DNA of 64,000 bases from Cryptomeria japonica (GCF_030272615.1 NC_081415.1:508142873-508206872), one strand, 5' to 3'; positions 23,301-36,019 are shown, numbered from the stretch's first letter. Program-made: numbers and translations. Notes: generated by a model from the letters alone, not told the origin.

Positions 23301-23594
23301 ACTATCACTTTTAGAAATAGATGCATTAGGAGTAGGGTTTAGAGAAGGAGGTTTGTCCTCCACAACTACAACCTTACTTTTTACAAATTCATTATCCTGT
23401 ACTTTAGAACAATTATGAATACCATTTTCAGCAATAGAAACATCATCACTATCACATTTAGAAATAGATGAATTAGAAGTAGGGTTTAGAGAAGGAGGTT
23501 TTTCCTCCACAACTACAACCTTACTTCCAACAAATTCATTATCCTATACTTTAGAACAATCATGAATACCATTTTCAGCAATACAAACATCTCT
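23301..23594 (-). repeat. in-frame 147-bp tandem duplication in the Copia-2 integrase-RT linker
   Basis: The landmark gggtttagagaaggaggttt occurs at 23335 and again at 23482, 147 bases or 49 codons apart. The encoded Ser/Pro/Asp-rich linker (KPPSLNPT then SISKSDSDD) is repeated twice. Copies differ at several bases, so the duplication is not recent. Confidence 0.85.
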
Positions 23595-25085
23595 AGCAAC
23601 TTTAACTTTGTTAGTCATAGGATTGTAAACTCTATATGCTTTAGAATGTTCATCATAACCAACAAATATATGAGAAGATTTGTAATCTAATTTATGCCTC
23701 TTTTGTTTAGGTTTATGAACATAAGGAATTGAACCAAAAATCCTTAAATGCTTTAAATTGGGCTTTCTACCAGACCAAGCTTCTTCAGGAGTTATATCCT
23801 TTAAGGCTTTGGTAGGTGTTCGATTAATAAGATAAGTAGCACAAGCCATAGCTTCAACCCAAAATTTATAATGCATATTTTTAACATGCAATAAACATAT
23901 AGCCATTTCAACAATGGTTCTATGCTTCCTTTCCGCTACACCATTTTGTTGAGGTTTATAGGGAATAATAAGCTCATCTTTAATACCAAAATATTTCAAA
24001 TAACCATTAAATTTTTTATTAACATATTCCTTACCATTATCAGTTCTAACATCTAGAACTTGATCCTTACTATGAAGGAAATAGATCTGAGTTCTCCTGG
24101 AAAAATCATCAACAAATGTAAGTGCATACCTTGATCCTTGGAGGGAGGTATTCTCCATGGGTCCCAAAAGGTCACTATGAACGAGGTGCAATTTATGATT
24201 TGCCCTCCATGATTGACCGTGTGGAAAGGGCTCCCTATGCATCTTACCACTAATGCATCTTGTGCATACAATTTTAGAAGGAATAATGCTAGGCAATCCA
24301 TCTATCATATTTGCTTTTTGCATCCAGGCAATATTATTAGAATTTATGTGGCCAAGTCTTTCATGCCAAACATTAAAATCAATGGTAGTAAGCAAAGAGT
24401 ACTTTGAATGAGCCAACTTATAAAATTTGAATAAGTTATCATTATCCATTTTAGCATTAGCAATAACTTGGTTATGCTTTGGATCTATGATATAACACAT
24501 ATCCTTATAAAATTCAATCTTATAATCTTGGCAAAGCTTAGCAACATAAAGAAAATTTGACTTTAATTCAAGAACATAAAGAACATCATGTAATTTACCA
24601 TTAGGAACATTAACATCACCAATAGCTTCTACTTTACAAGTATAATTGTTAGCAAGTTGAACAGGGATATTTGAAGTATCAGGATGCATAGAATCAAAAT
24701 TTTCTTTATGAGAAGTAACATGTTGAGATGCACCGGAATCAATAATCCATTCAAAAGGCTTTGAAACATAGTAACTACAAGTAAATGCATGACGAGATGA
24801 ATTACCATTATTATTACCTTTTTTATAATGAGGTTTATGTTGTTGATTATTTGGATTATTTTGGTTCATGGGCTTTTTACCATTTTGCTTCTTAAAACAA
24901 TTATTAGTCACATGACCATCCTTACCACAATATGTACAATGGGGTCTCTTAGAATAATTATACTTATGATTATTATTAGAATTGTTATTATAGGATTTGG
25001 AATGAAATTTATTATTGGAATAATGATTATTATGATTATTATTATTAAATTTATAATGATTATTGTGATTTTGATTTTTAGACAT
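23544..25085 (-). pseudogene. Copia-2 gag end, protease and integrase
   Basis: A 513-codon open frame. The start is Asn/His-rich, then a CCHC zinc knuckle (CTYCGKDGHVTNNC, near residues 50-63), then protease with WIIDSGASQHVT (catalytic D in DSG). The integrase HHCC finger is in WHERLGHINSNN and CTRCISGKMH. The catalytic core has HSDLLGPME (first Asp), VRTDNGKEY (second Asp) and QQNGVAERKHR (Glu). The run from YFLHSKD to VLDVRTDNG is too short for the family, so about 20-25 residues between the catalytic aspartates appear to be deleted. IFVGYDEHSKAYRVYNP is the usual copia C-terminal motif. Confidence 0.9.
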
Positions 25086-25099
25086 AAAAGCATGTTCAC

Positions 25100-25662
25100 T
25101 ACTTTTAAAAGTACCAAACTGAATTAATTTAGCTTCCTCTTGACGTAATAAATTACCTTAAAATATCATAAGTTTGTGTAGTTAAACTAGGAATAGCAAG
25201 CTGAACATGAATATTAGTAATAAATTGCTAAAATTGACGAGGAAGATATTTTTTAAGAATAAGATGAATTAAATGTATATCAACTAGTTTAACTCCTAAA
25301 CCAGTTAATTGACTATTAATAGAATCAAACTCTAATAAGAATTCATCCATCGATTTAAAATCTGTATACCTTACGTCTTTGAGTTGATCTTGAAGTTAAA
25401 TTTTTCAGGATTCATTTGAGCTATCATAATTTGTTTTTAAAATTTCCCATGCGTCATATGCTTTTGTACAATTTCCAATAAGAACATACAATTTAGGAAT
25501 CATTGAAATACCAATTAAACAAAGTGCTTCCTCATTTTAAGCCTTCCACCTATCAGTAGCAACATCCAAAAGGTGCTTGAAATGAAAAATAAAAGAAATA
25601 TGTGTTTTCAATGAAAGATAATTAGAACCATTTAATTTAATTTCCAGAATTAAATTAGACAT
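25100..25662 (-). pseudogene. Copia-2 gag N-terminal part (UBN2-type)
   Basis: A start codon at 25662 on the minus strand opens a frame with LEIKLNGSNYLSLKTHISF, LCLIGISMIPKLYVLIG and KAYDAWEILKTNYDSSN. These are the typical Copia gag landmarks (NY..W core, then AKEAWE.L). In-frame stops and at least one frameshift before 25085 separate it from the zinc knuckle. Gag would have formed the particle shell. Confidence 0.75.
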
Positions 25663-25893
25663 GATAACAAAATAATTGTGAATAAATAATGGTTAGTAAA
25701 AAAAATAGAAATTACCAGCTTTGATTAAAAATGAAATTACTTCCTTGATTAAAATTGAACCAAATTTCAATAATTTTTTAAAATATTTATTAAAAAAAGA
25801 AATTCAAATTTTTAGTAACAAATTTAAATTTAAAAACTTTAATTGTATTTAAACAAATTTTAAACCTTTAATAACTATAATAAAACTATAATA

Positions 25894-26369
25894 ATGGGGG
25901 AGCAAGGTTTTTGGAGATTTGTGAAGGTTAGGTTTTTGAGGGCCATGCAAATGAACAGGCTTTGGGGGGATGAAGCGGTGGCAGATCCGCTTCCCCCTAG
26001 GGATCCTTTTGGCAAGCATGTTGATCATGTCCCTCAATGGGTTTTCCGAGGCGGTAAATGGGTGGATGTTTTGGTTTCTGCTGATCTTCCTTGCTCGGGT
26101 GTGACTAATGGTCCTCAGGATTTGTCATGGGTAAAGAATCCAGGCAATATTTTCCTTCCTCTTCTTATTTTCAAGGGTTTTTTTGTCAGCAGGGGAATCA
26201 GGGCCGCAATTTAAGGGCAAGGAATAAGGGTGTCCGACAAACATGCAATCGAAACTTTAGGGTTTTTGGCAATAAGGCTCAACTTGGTTTGAAAGGAGAT
26301 TCTGCTATGTCGCAGCCGAATTCAGGGGTTTTGGTTTGTCATTTGCCGAAATCTGATTTGTCCTCGTAG
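25894..26369 (+). pseudogene. LINE C ORF1 relic
   Basis: The first frame (from 25894) reads MGEQGFWRFVKVRFLRAMQM, then LPPRDPFGKHVDHVPQWVFRGGKWVDV. A shifted frame continues from about 26127 to 26367. I do not see a clear zinc knuckle or the common plant ORF1 domain. Assignment as ORF1 rests on its position between the element start and ORF2. The 26370-26911 stretch continues in broken frames. Confidence 0.5.
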
Positions 26370-26911
26370 TCATGGTCTGCTTCACTCCTGATTCCTTCGA
26401 TCGACGCCTCAGATTGTGTCATAGGAAAAAGGCTCATGATCTCCAGGCTTTGGCAGTCATTATCCAGGTGTGGGGTGATTCTATTCCTCTTTCAAAGCTC
26501 CATTGTAAAATTCATGCACACTAGTATGGCACTTTGTACTTCCAAGTTTTATCTGCAAATTCATTTATTATTGTTTTTGATCTGGAGATGCTAGGGATAA
26601 GGCTCTGAGTGCTCCATTTTTTTGTCTTGGGAAAAATCTGATTTTTGTGGAAACTTGGAAGCCCTTTTTAGTGCCCTCTGGGGTTGGCCCGAAATAGGTC
26701 CCTTCCTGGTTTAAACTTCCTTTGTTACATTCAATCAACTCTTCTTTCTTCTTTGGAGTCTTCCAAAAAGAAACGTTCAAAAAAACCCTTTAACTTGCCA
26801 GTTACAAGAGCTTTGGCTTCTAAGAGAAGTCTTCACAGGGAAGTTTTGGTAGATAAGGTTTCTCAGGTTTCTTGGTGTTTCGAGGGGAGATGATGCTTCC
26901 CCTCAGGGCCA

Positions 26912-29900
26912 ATGAGGATTATATCTTGGAATGTTAGGGGCTTAAATGCCCCTAAAAAACAATGCTTTATTAAGTCTCAGTTGGACTTAATGAAGTGTGA
27001 TGTGGTGATGTTACAAGAAACTAAGTTAAATTTATCATCTGCTAATAGGATATTCTCTTCTTGGAAAATTTGGAAATTTAGTGCATCTTCCTCTTCAGGT
27101 GCTTCAGGTGGTTTTGTAGTCCTTTGGAAAGATGCCTGTGTGGACTTCACTTTGATTGCTTCCTCTTCTAACTGGATGCTTGGTCTGGTTAAGAGCAGGT
27201 TATCAAGCTCAAAATTCTGGCTTTTTAATGTTTATGGCCCGACTGGGGTTCTAGAGAAAAGGAACCTTTGGGAACTTTTGGCTTCAGTTGCATCTCCTTT
27301 GCGTCATGATTTTTTGATATTTGGGGGGGATTTTAATGCTATTGCTAGTTTAGATGAGAACGCTGGGGGAATCATCCCTAATAAGCATTCTATCTCAGAT
27401 TTTTGTCACTTTATTCATTCTTTGAATTTGGTTGATTGTAAACCTCTTAATGGGCCATTTACATGGACCAACATGCAGAGAGATTTTTGTCAAATCTTTG
27501 AAAGACTGGATCGATTTTTGGTTTCTGAAAATTGGTTTAATTCAGGTCAGGATTTTGTTTCCTCAGTTCTCCCCTTAACTGGTTCCGATCATTTCCCTAT
27601 TCTATTTTCTATTTTTGAGGATAGGGCACCCAGGAAATCACTTTTCAAGTTTGAGCCAATGTGGTTTAGGGATCAATCTTTCTTGCCTTCATTAAAACAA
27701 TGGTGGCTTTCTGCCCCATTTATTCTTGGGTCTAGGATGTTTCAAATTGTTAAGAAACTGGCTTTCTTAAAGCATAAGATTAGGGATTGGAATGTGGCAC
27801 ACTTTAAGAATATATTTGGAGAAAAGGCTAGGATTCAGAAAGAAATTGAGCAGCTTAATAAGAGTATTATTACTATGGGTATGTCCTCTCTTTCTTATGA
27901 TAGGCTAAAGTTTTTAAATCTTCGATTGAGTGAGATTTTGGCTAGGGAAGAATCATATTGGAGGCATAAGTCTAGAGACCTTTGGCTATCTGAAGGGGAT
28001 AGAAATACTAAGTTTTTCCATTCTTCTTCTAAGCTTAAGAGGCTTCGCAATAGAATTTCGTGTATTATTGATTCTAATGGAAATAGTCTATTTGATGAGG
28101 ATGATATTGCTTCTAAAGCTGTTAGGTTCTTTAAGTCTTTGATTACGGCTGAACCTGTTGTTGTAGATAATGCTTTCATAAATTCGACCCCCCCTTTAGT
28201 GTCTCATGAGGATAATAAGATGCTTATGGCTCCTTTTTCGTTGGAAGAGCTGAAAGAGATAGTCTTTTCCATGCACCCGGAAAAGGCTCCGGGTCCGGAT
28301 GGTTTTACAGCTCTATTTTTTCAAAAGTGTTGGGATTTTATAGGAAATGATATTTTGTTAGCCTTGGAAGAGTCTAGAAGAAATAGGTTGATATTGAGAG
28401 AGCATAATACTACTCTTATTGCGATTATTCCAAAAGTAGATAATCCTAGCTCTTTTTCTGATTTTCGTCCGATTGCCTTGTGTACTACTTTATATAAAAA
28501 TTTTACTAAGGCAATTTCAGTTAGGCTTTCTAGGCTCCTTCCTTAGATAGTTTCCTTGGAATAGGGTGGCTTCGTGCCTAGTAGGGAGACATCTGAAGGT
28601 GCGATTGTAGCTCATGAAATTCTGCACTCCATATCGCAACAAAAGGTTTCGGCCATGATCCTTACACTAGATATGCTTAAGGCTTATGATCGTGTCAATT
28701 GGCAGTCCCTTGTTGTCTTGAATCATTTGGGGTTTTCGCGCTGTTAGGTTAAATGGGTGTTTTCATGCATATCTTCTTCTCGTTTCTCAGTTTTGATTAA
28801 TGGTTCTACTTCAGGGTTTTTTGCTTCCTCCTGGGGAATTAGGCAAGGGGATCCCCTCTCCCCTTTTTTGTTTATTCTTTTGGCGGAAGCATTAAGTAGG
28901 GTCATTTCTAACACTACGACATCTGGTTTATGGTCGGGTGTCAAAATTGATGGCCTTCCTTCTCAATCCCATTGTTTATTTGCTGATTATACACTTCTGT
29001 TTGGGGCTACTTCTTTGAGGGAAGCTAGAGTTATAAAGAAAATTATCTTTGATTATGCTGCATTTTTTGGACAGAAGGTTAATAACCAGAAGTCTAAAGT
29101 CTTCTTTGTGAATGTCTCTCCTCTAGTTAGAGATAAACTTGTCTATTTTTGGGGTTTTCAAGTAGGGACTTTTCGTTGCAAGTATTTGGGCATTCCTTTC
29201 TTTCTGGGCTCTGAAAAGACCTCCTTTTGGGATAAAGTTGTGCATGCGATAACTTCTAGAATTTCCTCCTAGAATCACATGTGGCTTATGATGGCTGGTA
29301 AGATCCTTCTAATTAAATTAGTTTTGAGTGCCATCCCCACATACTTGTTGTCTATTTTGCAAGCTCCCCCTAAAGTCATTAAGGACAATAAGATTTCCCT
29401 TAGATCCTTCCTTTGGAATGATAATATGGGAGGTAGAAAGAAGATTCCTCTTCTTGCTTGGGATAATATTTGTCGCCCCAAAGAGCTGGGTGGTGTGGGT
29501 ATTCATGATTTAGCTATTCACAATAAGGCTCTGGGGGTGAAATTGGTATGGAAGTTATATGCAAACCCTTTAAGTAAATGGGCTTCCATCATGCTTGCTA
29601 AGTATTTGAGGGGAGCCTCTAGAGAAAGGATTTTTACTGCTACATCTCTTCCAAAGGGTTCTACATTTTGGAACTTTTTGGTTTCTTGTAGGAGGGTAAT
29701 TTTACCACATTTATCTTGGGTTGTTCACAATGGGAAGAAGGCCCGGTTTTGGGATGAAGTCTGGAATGGGTATCTTGCTCTTTCAACTATCTGAGATTGG
29801 TCCCCTTTTTCCGGCATTTTATCAAATATTTGGGGGCCTTTTGTTGTAGATTATTTTGATATTGTTTCTATAGGTCCATATTTAGTGCTAAATGGAAGAA

Positions 29901-31116
29901 TATTCCTCCCTTGCCTATTGATAACGACCTTAGACTTGCTTTTATGGAAGAACTTCACAAAAGACCTCTTGTCTTTCAGGATAAGGAGGATTCTTTGGTA
30001 TGGACTAAGAGTGCTTCAGGTGTGTATTCAGTAAAAGATGGTTATAATTCTTTGTCTCATACTTCTTCAACCTCTCTCTATTGGCACACTAAACTATTTT
30101 GGCATCCAACTTGTCTTCCTAAGGCAAGATCTTTTGCTTGGTTGGCAGTCCAGGATAAAGTTCTCACTGGGATGCGATTGGATAGGCTTGGGATTACAAC
30201 AGTATTCCCTTGTGTTTTTTGTGGATATTGTATGGAGTCCATGGACCATCTTTTTCTTCTTTGTCCTTTTTCTTGTGAGTGTTGGTATTGGCTTTTTGGC
30301 ATGCTTGGTTGGTCTTCTTCTCTTTGTCCTAATCTATTTTCACAATTTATGGCCTGGCCCTTGTTGTTCTCCTCTTTGTTTTAATCATCTCTTTGGGTTG
30401 TGGCTCCATCACTGGTGATTTGGAATCTCTAGCTTGAAAGGAATTCTAAGATCTTTAAACATAAATCTACTACTCTGGTTGATGTGATTGGCAAAATTCA
30501 ATCCTCCATTTGTGAGGTGGTGCTTTCTTACATCCATAAAAATTTATATCATCTCATGTCTTTTTCTCATTGGGATAATTGGATCACTTGGAAATGGAGT
30601 TCTCTTCATCTGATGCCTTCTCATGGGGCTATATCAGTTGGTCTATCTTCTCTTGTTAAACAAAAGATGGCCAAATGGCGACCCCCCCCCCCCCCAAGTC
30701 TACAGGGAAGGTCTGGTATTGGAGTGGTCATTTTTTATCATTCTTCTAAGATCATCAAAGTTGTGAGAAAATATACTGGTCAGGGTACTAATAATGTTGT
30801 TGAGCTCCAGGCTTTATCATTTGGGCTTGATCTCTCTATCTCTTTGAATATTAAAGACATTGTTATCGAAGGTGACTCAATGTTGGTTTTTCAGGCGGTT
30901 GTTGCCAAAAAATGTCTCTCTTGGCATTTACAGTATTTCTTAGATCACATTCTTGTGCAATTGAAGTGCTTTTCGACTTTCTCTATCTCTCATTGTTTCA
31001 GTGAGATCAATGTCATTGCGGATTTTTTGGCTAATAAGGCTATTGTTGAGGGTGCTGATTTCTTAGAGGTTCTTCCTTCGGACATACCATCCTCTTGCAT
31101 TAAGCTTCTTTCTTAG
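26912..31116 (+). pseudogene. LINE C ORF2: endonuclease, reverse transcriptase, zinc-binding domain, RNase H
   Basis: APE-type endonuclease occupies about residues 1-235 (SWNVRGLN, LQETKL, GGDFNAI, RLDRFLVS, TGSDHFPI). RT follows (APGPDGF near 28284, RPIALC, LTLDMLKAYDRVNW, IRQGDPLSPFLFIL). The catalytic FADD box reads FADY at 28979-28990, so the second aspartate is lost. The zinc-binding RVT domain has CVFCGYCMESMDHLFLLC. RNase H keeps VELQAL and IEGDSMLV but lacks its first catalytic Asp region, replaced around a C13 run at about 30681-30693. Frame 26912-29794 has no shift and five stops: TAG at 28544, 28562, 28745 and 29270, TGA at 29792. A frameshift lies between 29794 and 29911. The enzyme would nick target DNA and prime reverse transcription there. 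Confidence 0.93.
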
Positions 31117-32665
31117 CAGGATTTCTATTTAGAAGCCTCCCTCATTTTCCATGTTGGATGTGGTTTTCTTCCGTAAGTATTTGCAGTGAGGTGTTGCTCT
31201 TCTTGATAATATCTTTGTTGTTGATATTTCGAGTTAGAATTTCCTCATGGAGCCTAGAGATTGTTGTGGCTTCTCCTGTCGGGGTGCTATCCTTTTTTTT
31301 GGTGTTGTCTTCTCCCTTCTCCTTGCTGGGTGTGGTTTTTCTTCCCTATATGGCTATAGGGAGGATGTTGTCCTGCCTTATGGCAACATCTTTGTTGTAG
31401 CTATATCCGGCAGTATCTCCTAACTGAGTACGAAGGGTGATGAGACAACTTTGGGTTGGCTGGTACTTTTCTCGTTTCTATGTGTTCTTTGAGCCTTTTT
31501 CATTGATTGGTGTTTGGGGGACCTTTGTATAATAAATGCATGTTCTCATTGGCTATTTGATTTTTCACCTATGGTTACCTTGTTGATGGGTGTCTCAAAC
31601 TCTTTTGATGACGTATCTTTGTTTCTTGTGCAGGTTGATATTCAGTACTATTCTAGTCATAAACTACTTATTGTATGATAGTCATCATTTACATTTGGCA
31701 TAGCTATTTCCGTTCAATCATGTGCATTATTTGGTAATCATTATCCTTTGTGGTTTGGGCTTGGTGGCTTTCTGGCGGGGGTTTTGTATCATGATTAGCT
31801 GAGCTAGCTCTTTCATTCTCTAATCTTCTGGCATCCTGTTTGTTCTTATCTTTGGGGAGTTGCATGTTTCATAATTGGGGGTGTTTTGCGGCAAGAGTAT
31901 GTTTCATCATCTGTTGAGCAGTTTCTCGCTCATTTCCTTTTCTTGCATTGGAGGGCTAATCATGATCTGGTTATCTCTTCCCCTTTTTATATTCATGGTG
32001 GCTTGTAGTCATGGTATCCATTCTTTCTATGCATTTGATTTTACTAACACAAAATGCTCTATTTTTTGTGGAGAGTTCTTGTCAAAATTGGTGGTTTGTG
32101 GCTTTTTTGAGGAATTGGAAAGAGTTGTTAGCATGGTTTTGTAGATGGTTTCTTATTATGTTGTTATTTCTTTGGATTACCTTATGGATCAGTCTTATCC
32201 TGCTTCCTCAGGGTCTTCATCATCCCTCTCTACTTCTTATCTAGTTTGGCATATGTTTGCTCACCATTTTTGTGTTGGCAGGGTCACTTATTCTAGGATC
32301 TCTTCCAGTTCTGAGTTTTGTTCTATTCAGAGCCCTGGACTCATGTGTTGTATAGATAGGATGGCTATGGGTTGATGGCACTGGTTATGGTTGGATAGCG
32401 TTGGCTCTATTTTGAGATGTTCTCTTCTATGCTGGATATGACACCTTCCTTTATATCTAATGTGGTTGGCTATGTATCTTGGGGTTTTTTGGGGTGCCTA
32501 TGGATTTTTGTAATGGGTAGATAGGCTTATATTTTCTTGAGAAATACTGAAGGGTTTTCTTACTAGTTCTTTCCCTTTAGTGCTCTTTGAACGAGACACC
32601 TGTAAAAAGATCTCAATATTTAATATAATTTTAGTGGTTTCATCCACTTTTATCAAAAAAAAAAA
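31117..32665 (+). other. LINE C 3' untranslated region and poly(A)
   Basis: A T- and G-rich stretch of 1.5 kb after the ORF2 stop, ending in ttttatc plus an A-run. The open frames in it have no domain features. A downstream ORF like those of LINE A and B is not visible here. Confidence 0.6.
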
Positions 32666-32682
32666 AACTATAATAAAACTAT

Positions 32683-33808
32683 TTGTTTTAAAACATTTTT
32701 TAAAGAAATAAAAAACTTTATTTAAAAACTTTAAACCTTTAATAACTATAATATAACTATTTGTTTTAAAACATTTTTTAAAGAAATAACAAAACTTTAT
32801 TAAAATTTAGTATTAAACTAAACTTTAAATTTTTATGTATTTGAAAGGATAAACTTTATTGAAATAAACATTTAAACTTGTCATATATATTAAAACGTTT
32901 TAAACTTTAATACTTTTCAATAAACTTTTTTTAAAAAACTTTAGCTTTATAAACTTGAATACGTGAATGAAAAAGAAACTTGAAATTTTGAACTTCTAAA
33001 ACTGTAACATGTGTTAATGAAATATACGATACAAGAGATACATTACCAAAGCTAATTGAATGACCACATAAACTTTAATGAAAAGTTAAATGCAAGAGAA
33101 AGACGGGAATAGTTCGGGAATAGTTCTACAAAGAAGTTAAACAATAATACAATGCATAAATAACAAGAGTTACAGAGACATTTTGAGTAGGGTGCAAAGG
33201 TGATTTATAGAAAAGGAGTGTGTTAGGGAAAGGAAGGGATGATGCTGAATGTCAAAATGAATACAAAACGCAGGTGCAGAGAGGTTGAAGTTTAGATAAA
33301 GTATCTCTAAAAAAAATGATTAATGCATAAACGATATACTCAGAATGAGTCAAACTATCAACACAAAGATATAAACACAAAGGTTAAATGAATTAGAAAA
33401 AATGAAATGAATTTTTATCATAAACCTGAAAAAAATGGAAAGTTAGAACCTACAAGTAAAACAAAGAATGTCTTGGTAGCAAGCCTTCCAAAACAAGTTG
33501 GATAAAATGGGTTTCACGTCAAGCCTTCCAAAGCCAAAACTCAAACCAGAAAGAAGACTTTGGTGGAAAGCCTTCCAAAGCTTTAAAAAAAAAATTCTTA
33601 AATTAGAATCAAAATGGATTAGTCCTGCATGCAAACTTGTTAACAAGTTTGATTTTAAAAAAAAAAAACTGAAACCAAATCTTGCACAAAACAAATTAAA
33701 GAATAAACCTCTACTCTTCTCTCAAAGAGTGCCTCTAAGAAAGGTGAGCTCCAAAAAAGAACAATGGCAACCTTCATCAACTTCCACTTAAACAAGGATT
33801 AGTAACCT
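32683..33808 (-). other. Copia-2 5' leader
   Basis: AT-rich DNA between the LINE C target duplication and the primer site. With 25663-25889 it forms an untranslated leader of about 1.35 kb. The plus-strand open frame at 33498-33791 is a shadow. Confidence 0.6.
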
Positions 33809-33820
33809 GCTCTGATACCA
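33809..33820 (-). other. Copia-2 primer binding site (initiator-Met tRNA)
   Basis: Minus strand TGGTATCAGAGC, adjacent to the 5' LTR end. It matches the 3' end complement of plant initiator Met tRNA as used by many plant LTR elements. Confidence 0.95.
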
Positions 33821-34004
33821 TGAAAGGAAATACAAGAGCAAGAAAATGAAAAATAAATCCAAGTATGTTGATTGAAGTAATGTTGCCAAAGTAGAGAACA
33901 ACTTGAGAGCAATCACCCAAAACTTGAAGAGGAGACAAAAGAGCTTTTGAAAGGGGAAAAACAAATAAAAACCTTTTATGTAAATTATGAATGAAGGCAA
34001 AGCC

Positions 34005-34048
<44 letters not shown>

Positions 34049-34266
34049 CTCATTACAATGATATCCAAAGTGAAGAATGAAAGGAGAAACATCTCTTAAA
34101 TAGAGATGAGAAGAGGATAAACTAATATTCCTTAATAAAGGAAAATAAAAGAAATGACTTGTCCTCACACATGTACAAGAGGAAAATTACATGTAGGGAT
34201 TCCAAAGTAGTATCCCAAACTAAATACAAATAAACCTAAGCCAAGTAAAGATTAAATGTTCTAACA
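33821..34266 (-). repeat. Copia-2 5' LTR
   Basis: 446 bp, tgaaaggaaatac to gttctaaca. Compared with the 3' LTR it lacks about 75 bases and has an expanded GA run (34006-34047). Confidence 0.9.
34006..34047. repeat. (GA)n microsatellite in Copia-2 5' LTR
   Basis: About 21 GA units, against roughly 10 in the 3' LTR (about 21246-21266), so it changed length after insertion. Confidence 0.9.
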
Positions 34267-34271
34267 CCATT

Positions 34272-34490
34272 CTTCAACTTTTGTGCTCCAATTGCCATAA
34301 TCACACCATATTCATTTCTAGCCACACATCCTACTCTTGAGACCACGAGATTTCCTTTCAATACTCCATCGACATTGATTTTAATCCATGCTTTGTCTAG
34401 TTTCTCCCAATTCACTCCCTTGGGTGCAACTGAGAAAAGATTTAAGGGGGTATTTTTGAAAGTTATGATTAGCCAAGACAATATTTTCTG
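34272..34490 (-). pseudogene. LINE A RNase H, N-terminal half
   Basis: The frame reads WEKLDKAWIKINVDGVLKGN then GCVARNEYGVIMAIGA. NVDG holds the first catalytic Asp of LINE-type RNase H. The frame is cut at the Copia-2 target duplication (34267-34271) and the domain resumes at 21055. Confidence 0.85.
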
Positions 34491-35130
34491 TCTCTAAAAT
34501 AGCAGACTCTAGCCTTACGAATATCCTTTCCACTGGTTCCTCTTTATCTTGAAACGATCCTATTCCTCTCCTTCCACACTTCCAAATCAACAATGACGGA
34601 GAAATATACCAAATGCAAGAATAAGCTGATTTTTGTTTTTCCAAATGCCAACTCAGAAATAGCTTCTTAAGACTGCATTGCATCAAGAAAGACCAATATT
34701 TTGAGTAATACTCGCATTGCAGAAATAAATGATCAAGCATCCCTTCCGCTTGTCTACATAGAGGGCAAGTAAAAGGTCCATTAAATTCAACTTGCACAAT
34801 CTTTCTTATGTGAAAATACGACCCCTTACTGCCAACCATAAAAAAGTACCTACCTTTGCAACATACTTGCTTTTGGAAGGCAGGGTTTGCTCCAAAAAAG
34901 TTTTTGAGGCCATGGTTCGTTGACCTACCTTTGCAGCACACTTGCTTTCGGAAGGCAAGGTTTGCTTCAAAAAAAAATTTGAGGCCATGGTTCGTTGACA
35001 GTATCACTTTCTAGCAGCTAGTATCCCAGCTTCACTGAATACTTATTGTTTCTTGTGTCACACCAGATGATTTCGTCCCTTGCACCTGAGAAGACTAACT
35101 CTATACTCTGCAACACTTTACCTGAACATG
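34490..35130 (-). pseudogene. LINE A zinc-binding RVT domain
   Basis: The minus strand contains GARDEIIWCDTRNNKYSVKLGY (about 35085-35020), then FTCPLCRQAEGMLDHLFLQC (about 34775-34716), the cysteine/histidine cluster of the plant LINE zf-RVT domain. A 75-bp tandem duplication interrupts the domain. At least one frameshift separates the two motifs. Confidence 0.85.
34849..34998 (-). repeat. 75-bp (25-codon) in-frame tandem duplication
   Basis: Two adjacent copies encode STNHGLK...FRKQVCCKGR and STNHGLK...FQKQVCCKGR. They differ at several bases. Confidence 0.9.
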
Positions 35131-35135
35131 ACTTC

Positions 35136-35925
35136 TGTAGTACCCCTACTCGTTTGAACTCATTGGACTCATATTTTATTATTGGTTGTTTTCAGTGGAT
35201 ACATTACCATGATTTGTTATTCAGACTTATATGACATTAGTTCATGCTTTATCTGGATATGAGATGCATAATTTATTTGCAGTATTTCAGTACTTGTGAT
35301 TTATGGCATTTTATGGATTATTGCTATGTATTGACACTTTACTTTATCTATGCAATGTGGAATTATATGTTGTGTGTCTGCGAGTGTATTGGATGCAAGG
35401 GGACAATTTTCCTTCACTCATTTCAGTGAGACAGGGAACGTCGCGATTCTCCTTCATCGGTGTGTATGTCGTGTTTTCTATATTGTATATATGCATGTGT
35501 GGTTCGGTGATACAGGATATTGTAGGTACAAGTACCGGGTAGATACGGGGTATCATCTCCACCTAGCTTCACAGGTCTGAGTGTGCCTTATATTTTCTGA
35601 TGGAAGTGGAGGAGATAGTAGTTGACCCTATTTTATTCAGTTACACTCGTGTGAGTGTCATCAGTTGGTCGTCCTGTCAGTTTGTTCGGCCTTCGTATTT
35701 TGTTGTTTGATCTTGTATGAGTATTTGCTTGAGGTTTGCTCAGTTTGTGTGTTTAGTGATTTTAATTATTGCATGTTACGTTTTATTTGTCTTTGAAGGG
35801 TGAAAAATTGTTAATAATGTGAATTAAATAGTGACTCTATGATTTAACGTCTTTTGTGTAGAAGTATGTAAATTATTGAAACTATATTTAATGTTTGGTT
35901 TTCAAAATTATACTATAATTATACG

Positions 35926-36019
<94 letters not shown>

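Larger units (their letters stand above)
25890..32665 (+). mobile_element. LINE C: plant L1-like LINE inserted in Copia-2
   Basis: It is flanked by an exact 17-bp target duplication, aactataataaaactat, at 25873-25889 and 32666-32682, and ends in a poly(A) tail (about 32655-32665). The order is ORF1 relic, endonuclease, RT, zinc-binding domain, RNase H, long 3' untranslated region. The first ATG lies 4 bases inside the element, so the 5' end may be truncated. Confidence 0.93.
21056..34266 (-). mobile_element. Copia-2: Ty1/copia retrotransposon, interrupted by LINE C
   Basis: LTRs are 21056-21559 (3') and 33821-34266 (5'), both TG...CA. Target duplication CCATT is exact at 21051-21055 and 34267-34271. 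The PBS for initiator-Met tRNA (33809-33820) and PPT (21560-21570) are present. Domain order on the minus strand is gag, protease, integrase, RT, RNase H, which is diagnostic of Copia. LINE C (25890-32665) is inserted in the leader ahead of gag. Without LINE C the element is about 6.4 kb. Confidence 0.92.

Noticed and set aside
24828-25127. Met/Ile-rich open frames on both strands
   Set aside because: Shadows of the Asn/His-rich Copia-2 gag region.
31117-32665. Hydrophobic open frames such as 31875-32144 as membrane proteins
   Set aside because: T-rich LINE 3' untranslated sequence gives Leu/Phe/Ser-rich shadows in several frames at once.
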